A stretch of 21,859 bases of DNA from JBQTIP01 sp052388025 (lineage in GTDB: Bacteria > Actinomycetota > UBA4738 > HRBIN12): assembly GCA_052388025.1 (NCBI GenBank), contig JBQTIP010000248.1, forward strand, positions 1 through 21,859, given 5' to 3'. Positions 1-10,539 of the stretch are shown here, one piece after another. The notes beneath the pieces are model-generated. The model made no database searches and was not told where the DNA came from. It was given only the letters and a program-made list of their open reading frames with translations. A program made the translations under genes and the position numbers. Each line of letters starts with the position of its first letter. Position 1 is the stretch's first letter.

Positions 1-2719
<2,719 letters not shown>

Positions 2720-2780
2720 GTCTGCCTTCCTTCGAGATTCGACGTAGCCATTGTCCCCGACGGGAGGCGCGCCGTCCGGG

Positions 2781-3299
2781 TCAGTCCCGATCGGCGGGGT
2801 CGCTCCGGACGGCCTCGATCGCGCGCTTGTGGGCGAGGCGGGTCTCGCGGCGGACCCTGGCCTCCACCTGGCGCTGGAGCTCCTCCTCCGACTCCGCGAC
2901 GAGTGGCGGGACCGGACGCGGCCTCCCGTCGGTGTCGAGCGCCACGAAGACGAGGTAGGCGCTCGACGTGTGGGTCCGCCGCCCGGTGACGACGGTCTCC
3001 GACTCCACGCGGACACCGACCTCGAGCGAGGTCCGCCCCACGTCGTTCACCGACGCCTTCACGGCGACCGTGTCGCCTATGTGCACCGGCGCAAGGAACG
3101 ACATCTCGTCCATCGAGACGGTGACGGCGAGCCCGCCGCAATGCTTGATCGCGGCGAGCCCCGCGGCCGTGTCGACGAGCTTCATGATCGTGCCGCCGTG
3201 AACGATCCCGGCGATGTTGGCGTCGGTGATCTCCATCAGCTCCACGAGCGTGACGCGCGAATCGGCGACGCGCTTCGGCGTGAGGTCCCACTCGGTCAC
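2781..3299 (-). CDS. Acyl-CoA thioesterase, hotdog fold (YciA/BACH type)
   Basis: 172 residues with a GTG start. It hydrolyses acyl-CoA thioesters to free acid and CoA in the cytoplasm. The hotdog signature is clear: N28 in DANIAGIVHGG, then the central helix with D43 in KLVDTAAG, corresponding to the catalytic Asn/Asp pair of YciA- and ACOT7-type enzymes. The central SMDEMSFLAPVHIGDTV segment is typical of the family. A charged helical tail (about residues 135-172) follows the hotdog domain. There is no Shine-Dalgarno before the GTG, but a TAGAGT -10-like hexamer ends 6 bases upstream, so the message may be leaderless. The gene precedes aconitase on the same strand. The chain-length preference cannot be read from sequence. 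Confidence 0.9.
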   Translation of the reverse strand: MTEWDLTPKRVADSRVTLVELMEITDANIAGIVHGGTIMKLVDTAAGLAAIKHCGGLAVTVSMDEMSFLAPVHIGDTVAVKASVNDVGRTSLEVGVRVESETVVTGRRTHTSSAYLVFVALDTDGRPRPVPPLVAESEEELQRQVEARVRRETRLAHKRAIEAVRSDPADRD

Positions 3300-3305
3300 G
3301 GCCGC

Positions 3306-3311
3306 ACTCTA
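3306..3311 (-). promoter_or_regulatory. Candidate -10 element for a leaderless thioesterase transcript
   Basis: On the minus strand the hexamer TAGAGT fits the actinobacterial TANNNT -10 pattern. It is followed by six bases and then the GTG at 3299, exactly where transcription would start, and there is no ribosome-binding site. No good -35 match lies 17 bases upstream. Confidence 0.35.
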
Positions 3312-3330
3312 GCGGCCGGTCGAGATCTCC

Positions 3331-3354
3331 CGCCAGCCATAGGCCCGGCTGGCG
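3331..3354. repeat. 8-bp inverted repeat in the divergent thioesterase/lipoprotein intergenic region
   Basis: CGCCAGCC at 3331-3338 is the exact reverse complement of GGCTGGCG at 3347-3354, with an 8-base centre. It lies in the 69-base gap between two divergent starts (3299 minus, 3369 plus), where a regulator could act on both promoters. In DNA this GC-rich, chance formation is possible. Confidence 0.35.
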
Positions 3355-3368
3355 CGATCGCGTCTAGC

Positions 3369-4118
3369 ATGCTGGATGTGCGCCGCCTCCCGATCGTGCT
3401 CGCGCTGGCAGTCTTCGCCGCCTCGTGCGGAGGCACGGAGGTCCGCACGACGCCGCGGACCTCGCCGACCCTCACGCCCGCTCCCTCGCCTTCCGCCACG
3501 TCGCCCGCGTCGAGCCCGACCCCCAGCCCGGTGACGCTGCCGCCCGGGGTGCCGTCGGAGTTCACGGAGGACCTCCCGGCCGAGGAGGTCCCGCCGGGGG
3601 CGCTCGTCCCGGAGGGCTCCCAGGTCACCGGCACCTGGTACGTGCCGGAGTCGGGTGGGATCGGCGAGCAGATCGTTGTGGCATGGGCGACCGGGGCCGA
3701 CCCCTTCCGGCAGGAGCACGGGCTCGCGCTGTGGCAGCGGCACGTGGACGATCCGCCCTGGCGGGCCGCCTACGCGTTCCTCGACAAGGTCGGGCGCGGC
3801 GTGCTCGGGATCCGCGCGCAGCTCGGCGACCTCACGGCCGACGGCCACGAGGATGTCCTGTCGTTCGAGGACACCGGCGGGAGCGGCGCGTGCGGCGTGT
3901 GGCGCGTTCTGGCGACCGTGGAGGGAGCCGTCGCCGAGCTTTACCACCGGCAGACGTGCGACACCGACATCGTCGCCTCGGAGGGGACACTGATCGTAAC
4001 CGAGGCCGTGTTCGAGCCGGCCGACGCGCACTGCTGTCCGAGCGCAACGCGCACGAGGACGCTGCGGTGGGGCGGGACCGGGTGGGAGGTCGTCGACCAA
4101 ACGATCACGCCGAACTAG
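3369..4118 (+). CDS. Secreted lipoprotein with FG-GAP-like domain, function unknown
   Basis: 249 residues from the ATG at 3369. The N-terminus is a lipoprotein signal: two arginines, a hydrophobic core (LPIVLALAVFA) and a lipobox-like AASC with C20 as the lipidated residue. A Pro/Ser/Thr-rich linker follows (about residues 25-60), typical of a tether across a Gram-positive wall. The remainder is a globular domain containing DLTADGHEDV, which resembles the Asp-rich FG-GAP/VCBS calcium-binding motif. Further on, the patterns CGVWRV, QTCDTDI and DAHCCPS supply cysteines likely to form disulfides. Similar small secreted proteins are common in actinobacteria, but I cannot assign a function. No Shine-Dalgarno precedes the ATG; a GTG four codons downstream is an alternative. 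The frame is open far upstream to 2751, but that stretch is antisense to the thioesterase gene and is not part of this gene. Its stop overlaps that of sbcC. Confidence 0.85.
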   Translation: MLDVRRLPIVLALAVFAASCGGTEVRTTPRTSPTLTPAPSPSATSPASSPTPSPVTLPPGVPSEFTEDLPAEEVPPGALVPEGSQVTGTWYVPESGGIGEQIVVAWATGADPFRQEHGLALWQRHVDDPPWRAAYAFLDKVGRGVLGIRAQLGDLTADGHEDVLSFEDTGGSGACGVWRVLATVEGAVAELYHRQTCDTDIVASEGTLIVTEAVFEPADAHCCPSATRTRTLRWGGTGWEVVDQTITPN

Positions 4119-6688
4119 GAAACGACGACGAGGCGGCTGCCCCGAGGCGACTTCTCTACCTCGATCCGGGCCGGGAGGCGGATCGCGAGCTCCTGCACGT
4201 GGGTGATGACCCCGACCATCCGGCCGTCGCCGCCGAGCTGTTCGATCGCGTCGACGACGACCTCGAGCGTCTCGGGGTCGAGCGTCCCGAACCCCTCGTC
4301 CAGGAACAAACTGTCGAGGCGCGCCTTCTCGGTGACCGAGAGCGACTGCACCTGCTCCGACAGCGCAAGGGCGAGCGCGAGCGAGGCGAGGAACGTCTCG
4401 CCGCCCGAGAGCGTGCGCGCGCTGCGACTCTCGTCGCCGTTCCAGGTATCGACAACGAAGAACTCGTCACTCTCGTAGGCGAGCCGATACCTCTTGCCGG
4501 AGAGCGTCGCCAGGTGGTCCGAGCCCGCCGCCGCGAGCACTTGAAGCGCCTCGAGCTGCAGGAAGGCGACAAGCCGATCCTGCCGGAGCTCGAGCGCCAG
4601 CGCCCCGAAGCGTTCGGCCCGGTTTCGGAGCCCGCCGATCTCCTCCGTCAGGACGCCCGCCCGGTCGAGCTGCTCCCGGAGCCGCTCGAGAAGCTGCTCG
4701 GCCGTGGCAAGGGTGGCCGCGGCCCGGCGTCGCGCATCGGCAAGCCCTTCGACGAGACCCCCGAGCGACCCGAACGGCTCCAGGAGATCGCTCACGGCTG
4801 CGTTGGCCTGCGCGAGCAGCTCTCCCTCTCCGGCTGCGCGACGGTCGGCCAGTTCGTCGAGGTCCGCCGCCAGCCGATCGAGCCCTTCGGCGAGATCGAC
4901 GGCCGCGGCGCCGAGCGCCCCCGCATCGAGGGGCGTCGCGAATACGACGGCCGGCCCGGGGACCGGAAGGTCTGCGCCCGCGGCAGCCCGGGCTCGTTCC
5001 ACCAGGCCCGAGACCGCGACGGCCTCGAGGCGGGCCCGTTCCTCGGCCGCCTTCGCCAAGATCCCGTCGCGAGCGCGCTCCGCCTCCATTCGAGCCTGAT
5101 CCGCTTCGGCCGCCGCGGCGGATGTCCGCTGTTCCTCGATCCCGTGGGCTTCAAGCTGTTCGATCCGATCATCGAGCACTGCCAGGAAGTCGCCGGGAGC
5201 CTTGCGTCCCATGGCCTTCGACAACGCCCTCTCCAGCTCGTCCAGCTCGTCTCGCCGGCGCTTCAGCTCGGCGCTCAACCGAGCCACGTCCTCCCTCGCT
5301 TGGTCCAGGGCGGACCGAGCCGCGCTCCCGGCCCGCTCCGCCTTCCTCTCGCGGGCCTCGGCCGACGCCAGAGCTTTCTCGGCTCGCGCGTGAGCCGCGG
5401 TTGCCTTCTCCAGATCGGGCGCGCGCCCGGACTTCGGGAGCGACTCGATCGTGGAGCCGCACACCGGACACGCCTCGCCCACGTGGGCGCCGGCTCGAAC
5501 AGCCGCTACGAGGTTCGCGTGGCGAGCTCGCTCCAGCACCTCGCCTGCCGACGCCACTGCGGCCTCGGCCGCGTCCCGAGCGGACGACCGCACGGCGAGC
5601 GTCTCCTCGGCGCGGGCGAGAGCCTCCTCGAGCACGGGAATCCCGGCGCTCGCACCGGTGAGCTTCGCCTCAACTCCTGCGATCTCGTCCCGGCGACCGG
5701 CGAGTCCCTCGGCCTTCACCCGCGCGGCGACGAGGTCGGGCATCCGCCCCCATTCGGCCTCCGCCTCGGCTCGCGCCATCGCCGACTCCTCGGCGAGGGC
5801 GGCCGCGCCTGCAGCCGCGGCGGTGCGGGCCTCCACCACCCTCTCCGCCTCCTCGAGCTGCTCGGCCAGCTCGGTCAGGCTCTCGGCGGTGGTTCGGACG
5901 GCGGACTCCATCGCGCGAGCCTCCCGGGCGCACAACGAGAGGTCGCGGACCTCCCCCTCCGTCCGCTCCCAGCGTTGCGCAATTCCTTTCACCGTCTTCT
6001 CGGCATCGGTCAGGGCACCGTCCCGGACGCGCGCCTCCTCGGCCGCCGATTCGGCCTCGGCCAGGGCCCCCGGCCCCATGCCCCCGTACTCGGTCTGGAG
6101 GAACGCTTCCTTGGTGTTCGCCGTCAGCGTCGCCGTGTCCCGGAGCTCGCCGGCCCGCCTCCCCAACCGGCCGAAGAGCTCCAGGCCCAGCAGCTCCGTC
6201 AGGATCTTGCGACGGTCCTTGGCGTCTCCGACCAGGAACTCCGCGAACTTGCCCTGGGGCAGCAGAGCGGTGCGGGTGAACGCGTCGTATTCCAGGCCGA
6301 CGAGGTCCCGGATCATCGCGTCGGCCTCACGGACGCGATCGGCGCCCTCCCCGGCCTGTCGCCATTCTCCGCTCTCGTGCCGCTCCAGCAGGATCTTCGT
6401 CTGACCCCTCGCCGCCGGGGTCGAGCGGGTGACGCGAAACCGCGCCTCGTCTACGCGGAATTCGAACGAGACGGCCATCCGCCGCTGGCCCTGGCTGACG
6501 AACCGGCCCGCCTGCTTTCCGACCCGCTCGATGTATCCGTAGAGCGCATAGGTCATGGCGTCGAGGATCGAGGACTTCCCGGATCCGGTCTGCCCCGAGA
6601 TGGCGAAGAGGTCGAGGCCTTCGAAGTCGATCTCGACCTTGTCCCGGAACGCGGTGAAACCCTTGAGCTCGAGTCGCAACGGCCGCAT
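4115..6688 (-). CDS. sbcC: Exonuclease SbcCD ATPase subunit SbcC (Rad50-like)
   Basis: 857 residues. This is the SMC-like ATPase partner of SbcD; the complex binds DNA ends and hairpins and drives nucleolytic cleavage. Walker A is GQTGSGKS (residues 32-39). Two long Ala/Glu/Arg-rich coiled-coil arms flank a zinc hook, CPVC, near residue 407. The C-terminal half-ATPase has the ABC signature TLSGGE (about 758) and Walker B SLFLDEGFGTLD (about 795), followed by a D-loop and a conserved His (VITHVQEL). At 857 residues it is shorter than E. coli SbcC (1048), mainly in the coiled coils. Its ATG shares one base with the sbcD stop (TGATG), implying translational coupling. The stop overlaps the convergent lipoprotein stop. 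Confidence 0.95.
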   Translation of the reverse strand: MRPLRLELKGFTAFRDKVEIDFEGLDLFAISGQTGSGKSSILDAMTYALYGYIERVGKQAGRFVSQGQRRMAVSFEFRVDEARFRVTRSTPAARGQTKILLERHESGEWRQAGEGADRVREADAMIRDLVGLEYDAFTRTALLPQGKFAEFLVGDAKDRRKILTELLGLELFGRLGRRAGELRDTATLTANTKEAFLQTEYGGMGPGALAEAESAAEEARVRDGALTDAEKTVKGIAQRWERTEGEVRDLSLCAREARAMESAVRTTAESLTELAEQLEEAERVVEARTAAAAGAAALAEESAMARAEAEAEWGRMPDLVAARVKAEGLAGRRDEIAGVEAKLTGASAGIPVLEEALARAEETLAVRSSARDAAEAAVASAGEVLERARHANLVAAVRAGAHVGEACPVCGSTIESLPKSGRAPDLEKATAAHARAEKALASAEARERKAERAGSAARSALDQAREDVARLSAELKRRRDELDELERALSKAMGRKAPGDFLAVLDDRIEQLEAHGIEEQRTSAAAAEADQARMEAERARDGILAKAAEERARLEAVAVSGLVERARAAAGADLPVPGPAVVFATPLDAGALGAAAVDLAEGLDRLAADLDELADRRAAGEGELLAQANAAVSDLLEPFGSLGGLVEGLADARRRAAATLATAEQLLERLREQLDRAGVLTEEIGGLRNRAERFGALALELRQDRLVAFLQLEALQVLAAAGSDHLATLSGKRYRLAYESDEFFVVDTWNGDESRSARTLSGGETFLASLALALALSEQVQSLSVTEKARLDSLFLDEGFGTLDPETLEVVVDAIEQLGGDGRMVGVITHVQELAIRLPARIEVEKSPRGSRLVVVS

Positions 6689-7848
6689 CAGGCGCTCTCG
6701 GTCTCGAGCGCAAGAACCTCGTCGAACGCCTCCACCAGCACGGCCGGCGGCTCCACGCCGTGCTCGGAGCGGTAGTACGCGGTGAACTGCTCGCGCGGCT
6801 GGAGCGAGGAGATCGGCTGGCCTCGCTCGGATGCCTCTCCCCGCTCGTAGTGCAGGTGCACGTCCAGTGCGTTCGGCAACGCCTCCCGTACCCGATCGGC
6901 GATCCCTGGGACCGGCCCGTCGGTCGTCACGAAGACCCTCAGGTAGGCGTCACCGACCTCTCCCGCCCTCGCGATGACCTCGTCCAGCGTGCCCCTCAGA
7001 TCGACCAGGCGACGCCCCGACGCGAGCGTCACCTCGCGCACCTTCGCCGGCCTGCCGGGGCCGGCCTCGACAACGCAGACCGACTTCGCCTGCTCGGTCT
7101 CTCCGAAGTCGAGCTGCAGGAGCGACCCCGCGAACCGGGCCGTCGCCGCCGAGCCCTTCACGGCCTGCGGCCGGTGGACGTGGCCCAGCGCGATGTAAGA
7201 GGCGTCCCCCGGTATCCGGCCCGGCGAGATCGCGTACGCCATGCCGGTCGTGATCTCGCGCTCCCCGCCTCCAAGCAGCGCGCCGTCCGTGAACAGGTGC
7301 GCGAGCAGGACGTTCACTCGATCGGGCCGGAACGCCCGCGCCATCTCGGCGAGCAGGTTCCCCATGCCCTCCCCGTAGGAGAGGTACCAGCTCTCGGTGG
7401 CCTTGAACAGCGCGGCCGCGTCGCCGAATCGCCGCTCCGGCACGAACGGGACGCAGGCGACGAGCGCCGCCTCGGCTCCGTCCCGGGCCGGGATCTCCAC
7501 GATGCCTCCTCGCTCCGGCGGGACGACCTTGGCAACGACGTGGATCCCGATCGGCCGCAGCAGCTTCCCGAGCGCCTCGAAGCGCACGGCCGAATCGTGG
7601 TTCCCGGGTATCACCACCGCCGGGATGCCCGCTTCGTGGAGGCGGATGAACGCCTCGAAGACGATCGAGTCGGCCTCGGGAGCGGCGGATCGATGCTCGT
7701 AGACGTCGCCGGCCACGAGGACGCCGTCGACACCCTCCTGAACGGCGATCCCGACGACCTCCTGCAGCGCGTCGGAGAACTCGTCGATGCGCGACCGCCC
7801 GCGGAGCGCCTTCCCGACGTGCCAATCGCCGGTGTGCAGGAGCCGCAC
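6688..7848 (-). CDS. sbcD: Exonuclease SbcCD nuclease subunit SbcD (Mre11-like)
   Basis: 386 residues with a GTG start. It is the Mn2+-dependent nuclease of the SbcCD complex. The calcineurin-like phosphoesterase motifs are complete: D8 and H10 in GDWHVG, D48 in AGDVYEH, N83-H84-D85 in PGNHDS, a His in LLAHLFTDG (about 184) and two in ALGHVHRP (about 224). A capping domain fills the C-terminal third. It starts 7 bases after the herA stop, with GGGAG in the herA tail as the likely ribosome-binding site, and its stop shares a base with the sbcC start. The gene should therefore be expressed strictly with herA and sbcC. Confidence 0.95.
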   Translation of the reverse strand: MRLLHTGDWHVGKALRGRSRIDEFSDALQEVVGIAVQEGVDGVLVAGDVYEHRSAAPEADSIVFEAFIRLHEAGIPAVVIPGNHDSAVRFEALGKLLRPIGIHVVAKVVPPERGGIVEIPARDGAEAALVACVPFVPERRFGDAAALFKATESWYLSYGEGMGNLLAEMARAFRPDRVNVLLAHLFTDGALLGGGEREITTGMAYAISPGRIPGDASYIALGHVHRPQAVKGSAATARFAGSLLQLDFGETEQAKSVCVVEAGPGRPAKVREVTLASGRRLVDLRGTLDEVIARAGEVGDAYLRVFVTTDGPVPGIADRVREALPNALDVHLHYERGEASERGQPISSLQPREQFTAYYRSEHGVEPPAVLVEAFDEVLALETESA

Positions 7849-7855
7849 CGCGCGC

Positions 7856-9538
7856 TCAGTCTCCCTCGAACGCCGTGAACGGATCGCCGGCCGGCGACGC
7901 GGCCTCGTCGGCCCGCGTCGCCCACGAGGGGAAGGGGAACCGGATCTGCAGCGGCACCGGGATGTGGGGCTGCTGCAGGATCATCGACCCGGGCTTCAGG
8001 ATCGAGGCGCGAGCACGGGTAACGGCCGGCAGGAAGCCGTACTCGCTCCGCTGCGCCTCGGCCGTATCGAGGCGCCCGACGACCCGGAACGCCGAGTTCG
8101 CGATCACGCGGCGCTCCACCTCGCTCGCCGTCTGCTCGGCCCCGACGAGGATCACGCCGAGCGAGCGGCCGCGTTCCGCCACGTCGAGCAGCACCTCTTT
8201 GATAGGGCTCCACCCCTCGCGCGGCGCGTAGCGGTTCAGCTCGTCGAGCACTAGGAAGGCGAGCGGCTCGCGCCGGCCCATCCGCTCCTTCTGCTCGAAG
8301 AGCCGTTTGATCACAACCCCGGTCACGAACCGCTTCGCGCGGTCGTGCAGGTTGTGGATGTCCACGACCGTCACCTGGTTCGATTCCCAATCGATCCGGT
8401 GCGCCTCAGGGCTCTCGGCCAGCCGCCCCCAGACGAGGTGTCCCATGTGGAATCGCGCCGAGTCGAGGCGCCGCACGAACGCCGCCACGGTCGCGTCGGA
8501 CAGCCTCCCGCGCCAGGCCGAGTGCTCGTCCTCGACGTTCTCGCGGATCGTCTCGCAGAGCGCCTCGAAGTCCCGCACCAGATAGCCGCCGTAGACGACC
8601 GTCGCGTCGTGCTCGGGGTCGTCCTCGCACTCACGGTCGAGGTAGGACTCCACGCGCGCCACGAGATCGGCGATCTGCGATCGTTCGTCGTCGGCCTCCG
8701 CGAACATGAAGCGGAGGAACTTGCCCCGCACGAAGTCTCGGATGGTCCAGTAGTAGGCGGTCACGCCCTGCGACCGGCTCTCGACCTGCGGGATCGCCTC
8801 ACCGCCGGCGTCGCGGCGGACCGGCGCCCAGAGCCCTACCGACTCGAACGGGCCGACCGGTAGCCCGAGGCGTTCGTAGTCCTCGCGGTCGTTCGTCGAG
8901 AGATTGGCATTCGCCGTGTCGACCCACATCAGGTCCTCGCCCTTCACGTTGAACACGATGGCCTTGGTGTTCGCGCCGTAGCGGCCCAAGACGTCGGAGT
9001 GGAACAGCGCGTACAGAAGGAACAGCGCGTAGGTCGTCTTGGTCGCCACGCCCGACACGCCCGAGATGTTGACGTGGGCACCTCGCGAGCCGTCGAGGAA
9101 GTCGAGGTCGAGGAACACCGGCTCGCCGTCGCGCGTGAGCCCCGCCGGCAGCCGCCGCCCCATCTGGTCGAAGTAGAGCGCCTCGTCGCGGTCCTTCCCG
9201 CGGGCGCGGAAGGCCGGGAGGCCGGGCATCGGCGGAACGAAGACCTCGGGCTCGAACCGCGTCGCGACCACCTGGGCGGCGACCGCCGTTTCGACGGGCA
9301 GCACGCCGCGGTCCACGAGGAACACGTCTGTGTCGAACTGCGCCCCCTCGTACCGGGCGCGAACGTCCTGGACGATCCCGGCGATTCGGAGCGGCCCGCG
9401 TCCGGGGACCTCCGTATCCACGATGACCGCGTCGTCGAGCTGCAGGTACGCGCCGGGCGCGACCCCCACCCAGAAGGAGAGCGGCGTGGCGTCCTCGGTC
9501 CCTAGGACCATCCCGACCGGCTCGCTCACCCAGTCCAC
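7856..9538 (-). CDS. herA: HerA-family ATP-dependent DNA translocase (HAS-barrel plus DUF87 ATPase)
   Basis: 560 residues with a GTG start preceded by a GGGGGGT ribosome-binding site. HerA proteins form hexamers that pump DNA and work with the nuclease NurA in end resection. The N-terminal part (about 5-110) reads like the HAS-barrel, with GMVLGTEDATPLSFWV and YLQLDDAV. The ATPase begins near 155: NISGVSGVATKTTYALF is the P-loop, with K167. Walker B is LAFLVLDELNRYAP (D432-E433), followed by a sensor-like ILVGAEQTASEV and an arginine-containing RRVIANSAFRVVGRLD. The P-loop is unusual, with ATKT instead of the GKT/GKS of archaeal HerA. The gene begins 4 bases after the nurA stop and ends 7 bases before sbcD. 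Another HerA/FtsK-type ATPase role is possible, but the neighbours make NurA partnership the best reading. Confidence 0.85.
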   Translation of the reverse strand: MDWVSEPVGMVLGTEDATPLSFWVGVAPGAYLQLDDAVIVDTEVPGRGPLRIAGIVQDVRARYEGAQFDTDVFLVDRGVLPVETAVAAQVVATRFEPEVFVPPMPGLPAFRARGKDRDEALYFDQMGRRLPAGLTRDGEPVFLDLDFLDGSRGAHVNISGVSGVATKTTYALFLLYALFHSDVLGRYGANTKAIVFNVKGEDLMWVDTANANLSTNDREDYERLGLPVGPFESVGLWAPVRRDAGGEAIPQVESRSQGVTAYYWTIRDFVRGKFLRFMFAEADDERSQIADLVARVESYLDRECEDDPEHDATVVYGGYLVRDFEALCETIRENVEDEHSAWRGRLSDATVAAFVRRLDSARFHMGHLVWGRLAESPEAHRIDWESNQVTVVDIHNLHDRAKRFVTGVVIKRLFEQKERMGRREPLAFLVLDELNRYAPREGWSPIKEVLLDVAERGRSLGVILVGAEQTASEVERRVIANSAFRVVGRLDTAEAQRSEYGFLPAVTRARASILKPGSMILQQPHIPVPLQIRFPFPSWATRADEAASPAGDPFTAFEGD

Positions 9539-9542
9539 GCGC

Positions 9543-10499
9543 TCACCCCCCGCTTGCCACCAACCACGCCGAGAGGGCCCGCCGGATCAGTCCGCGATGC
9601 CCCATCCGGTGCTGCAGCCAGGCCTCGAGGGCGGCTACCGGGGCCAGGTTCTGCGGGAACCGTGGATCGGTCGGGCGCCCCGCGAACCGCGGGAGCAGCG
9701 CGCTCACCCGATCGGCGAGGGAGACCGCTCCCTCCAGCCCGACTCCGGCCCGGACCTCGCAGCGGACCATCCCCGCGTACTCGTGCCACGGCGGGCGCCA
9801 AGGGACCAGCCGCGTGTACCAGGCGTATCGGTCGACCGGCTGTCGCTCGTCCTGGCCGAGGCCGAACAGCGGCGTTCGCTCGCTGGGCGCGATCCGCGGG
9901 AGCAAGGCGTCCTGCTCCGGCTCGAGGTACGCGCGCACGAACCGCTTCACCACGCCGACGACCGAGCGCTCGGTGGGATCGGAGAAGGTGAGCGGCCCGT
10001 CGACCAGCACCATCGCCTCCTCCTCGGCGGCCGCCTTCGCAGCGAGCGACCCCTCGGCCCTGCGCATCAGCCGCTGGAGGCCCCAGAGCGGCCGATCCGG
10101 ATCGGAGCCGGGCTCCGACGACGGCTCGTAGGCGATGCGCTCGCTTCCGACCTCGACCTCCACGCGCTCCGGCCGAAGGCCCCCGGCCAGCACGATCGCC
10201 CGGGCGACGGCGTGGTCCGCGAACCCGGCCCGCTCGTCGCACCGTACCGCTCCGACCGCGTAGGAGCCGAACAACCCGGGAGCACGCCGCCCGTCCTGAT
10301 CGGCAAGCAGCCGAAGCTCGACCCGGCGCACGCCGTCCACGAACCACACCGGCTCTCCGCGGCCGGGCGCCGCCGTGCGAGGAGCCGTCCAGTCCGTGGA
10401 CTCGACGAACGGGTCCGCCCTGGCGGGAGCCTCGTCGATCGCCGCTTCGAACCCCATGCCGTGATCCGGCATCCAGGGATCGGACCGCAGCGCCAGCAT
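9543..10499 (-). CDS. nurA: NurA-like 5'-3' nuclease
   Basis: 318 residues from the ATG at 10499. NurA is an RNase H-like nuclease that resects DNA ends when loaded on HerA. The metal-binding pattern fits: a first-strand Asp in WFVDGVRRVE (D55), a second Asp in MVLVDGPLT (D167), a late strand YAGMVRCEV, and a C-terminal helix after PQNLAPVAALEAW, like the family's final P..L..AH region. Family resemblance is moderate, and identification leans on the herA gene 4 bases downstream. A GGAGGAGG lies 16 bases before the ATG, farther than usual, with no closer start codon between them. The RTX gene ends 40 bases upstream on the same strand, so nurA is either read through from it or has a promoter inside its 3' end. 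Confidence 0.78.
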   Translation of the reverse strand: MLALRSDPWMPDHGMGFEAAIDEAPARADPFVESTDWTAPRTAAPGRGEPVWFVDGVRRVELRLLADQDGRRAPGLFGSYAVGAVRCDERAGFADHAVARAIVLAGGLRPERVEVEVGSERIAYEPSSEPGSDPDRPLWGLQRLMRRAEGSLAAKAAAEEEAMVLVDGPLTFSDPTERSVVGVVKRFVRAYLEPEQDALLPRIAPSERTPLFGLGQDERQPVDRYAWYTRLVPWRPPWHEYAGMVRCEVRAGVGLEGAVSLADRVSALLPRFAGRPTDPRFPQNLAPVAALEAWLQHRMGHRGLIRRALSAWLVASGG

Positions 10500-10539
10500 G
10501 GCCGAAGCTTACCGGCCTCCTCCGACACACCATGGGTCG

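Noticed and set aside
3425..6775. An 1116-codon open frame on the plus strand
   Set aside because: It covers the lipoprotein in another frame and the opposite strand of sbcC. The product is low-complexity Arg/Gly/Leu sequence without motifs, while sbcC carries Walker A, the zinc hook, the ABC signature and Walker B.
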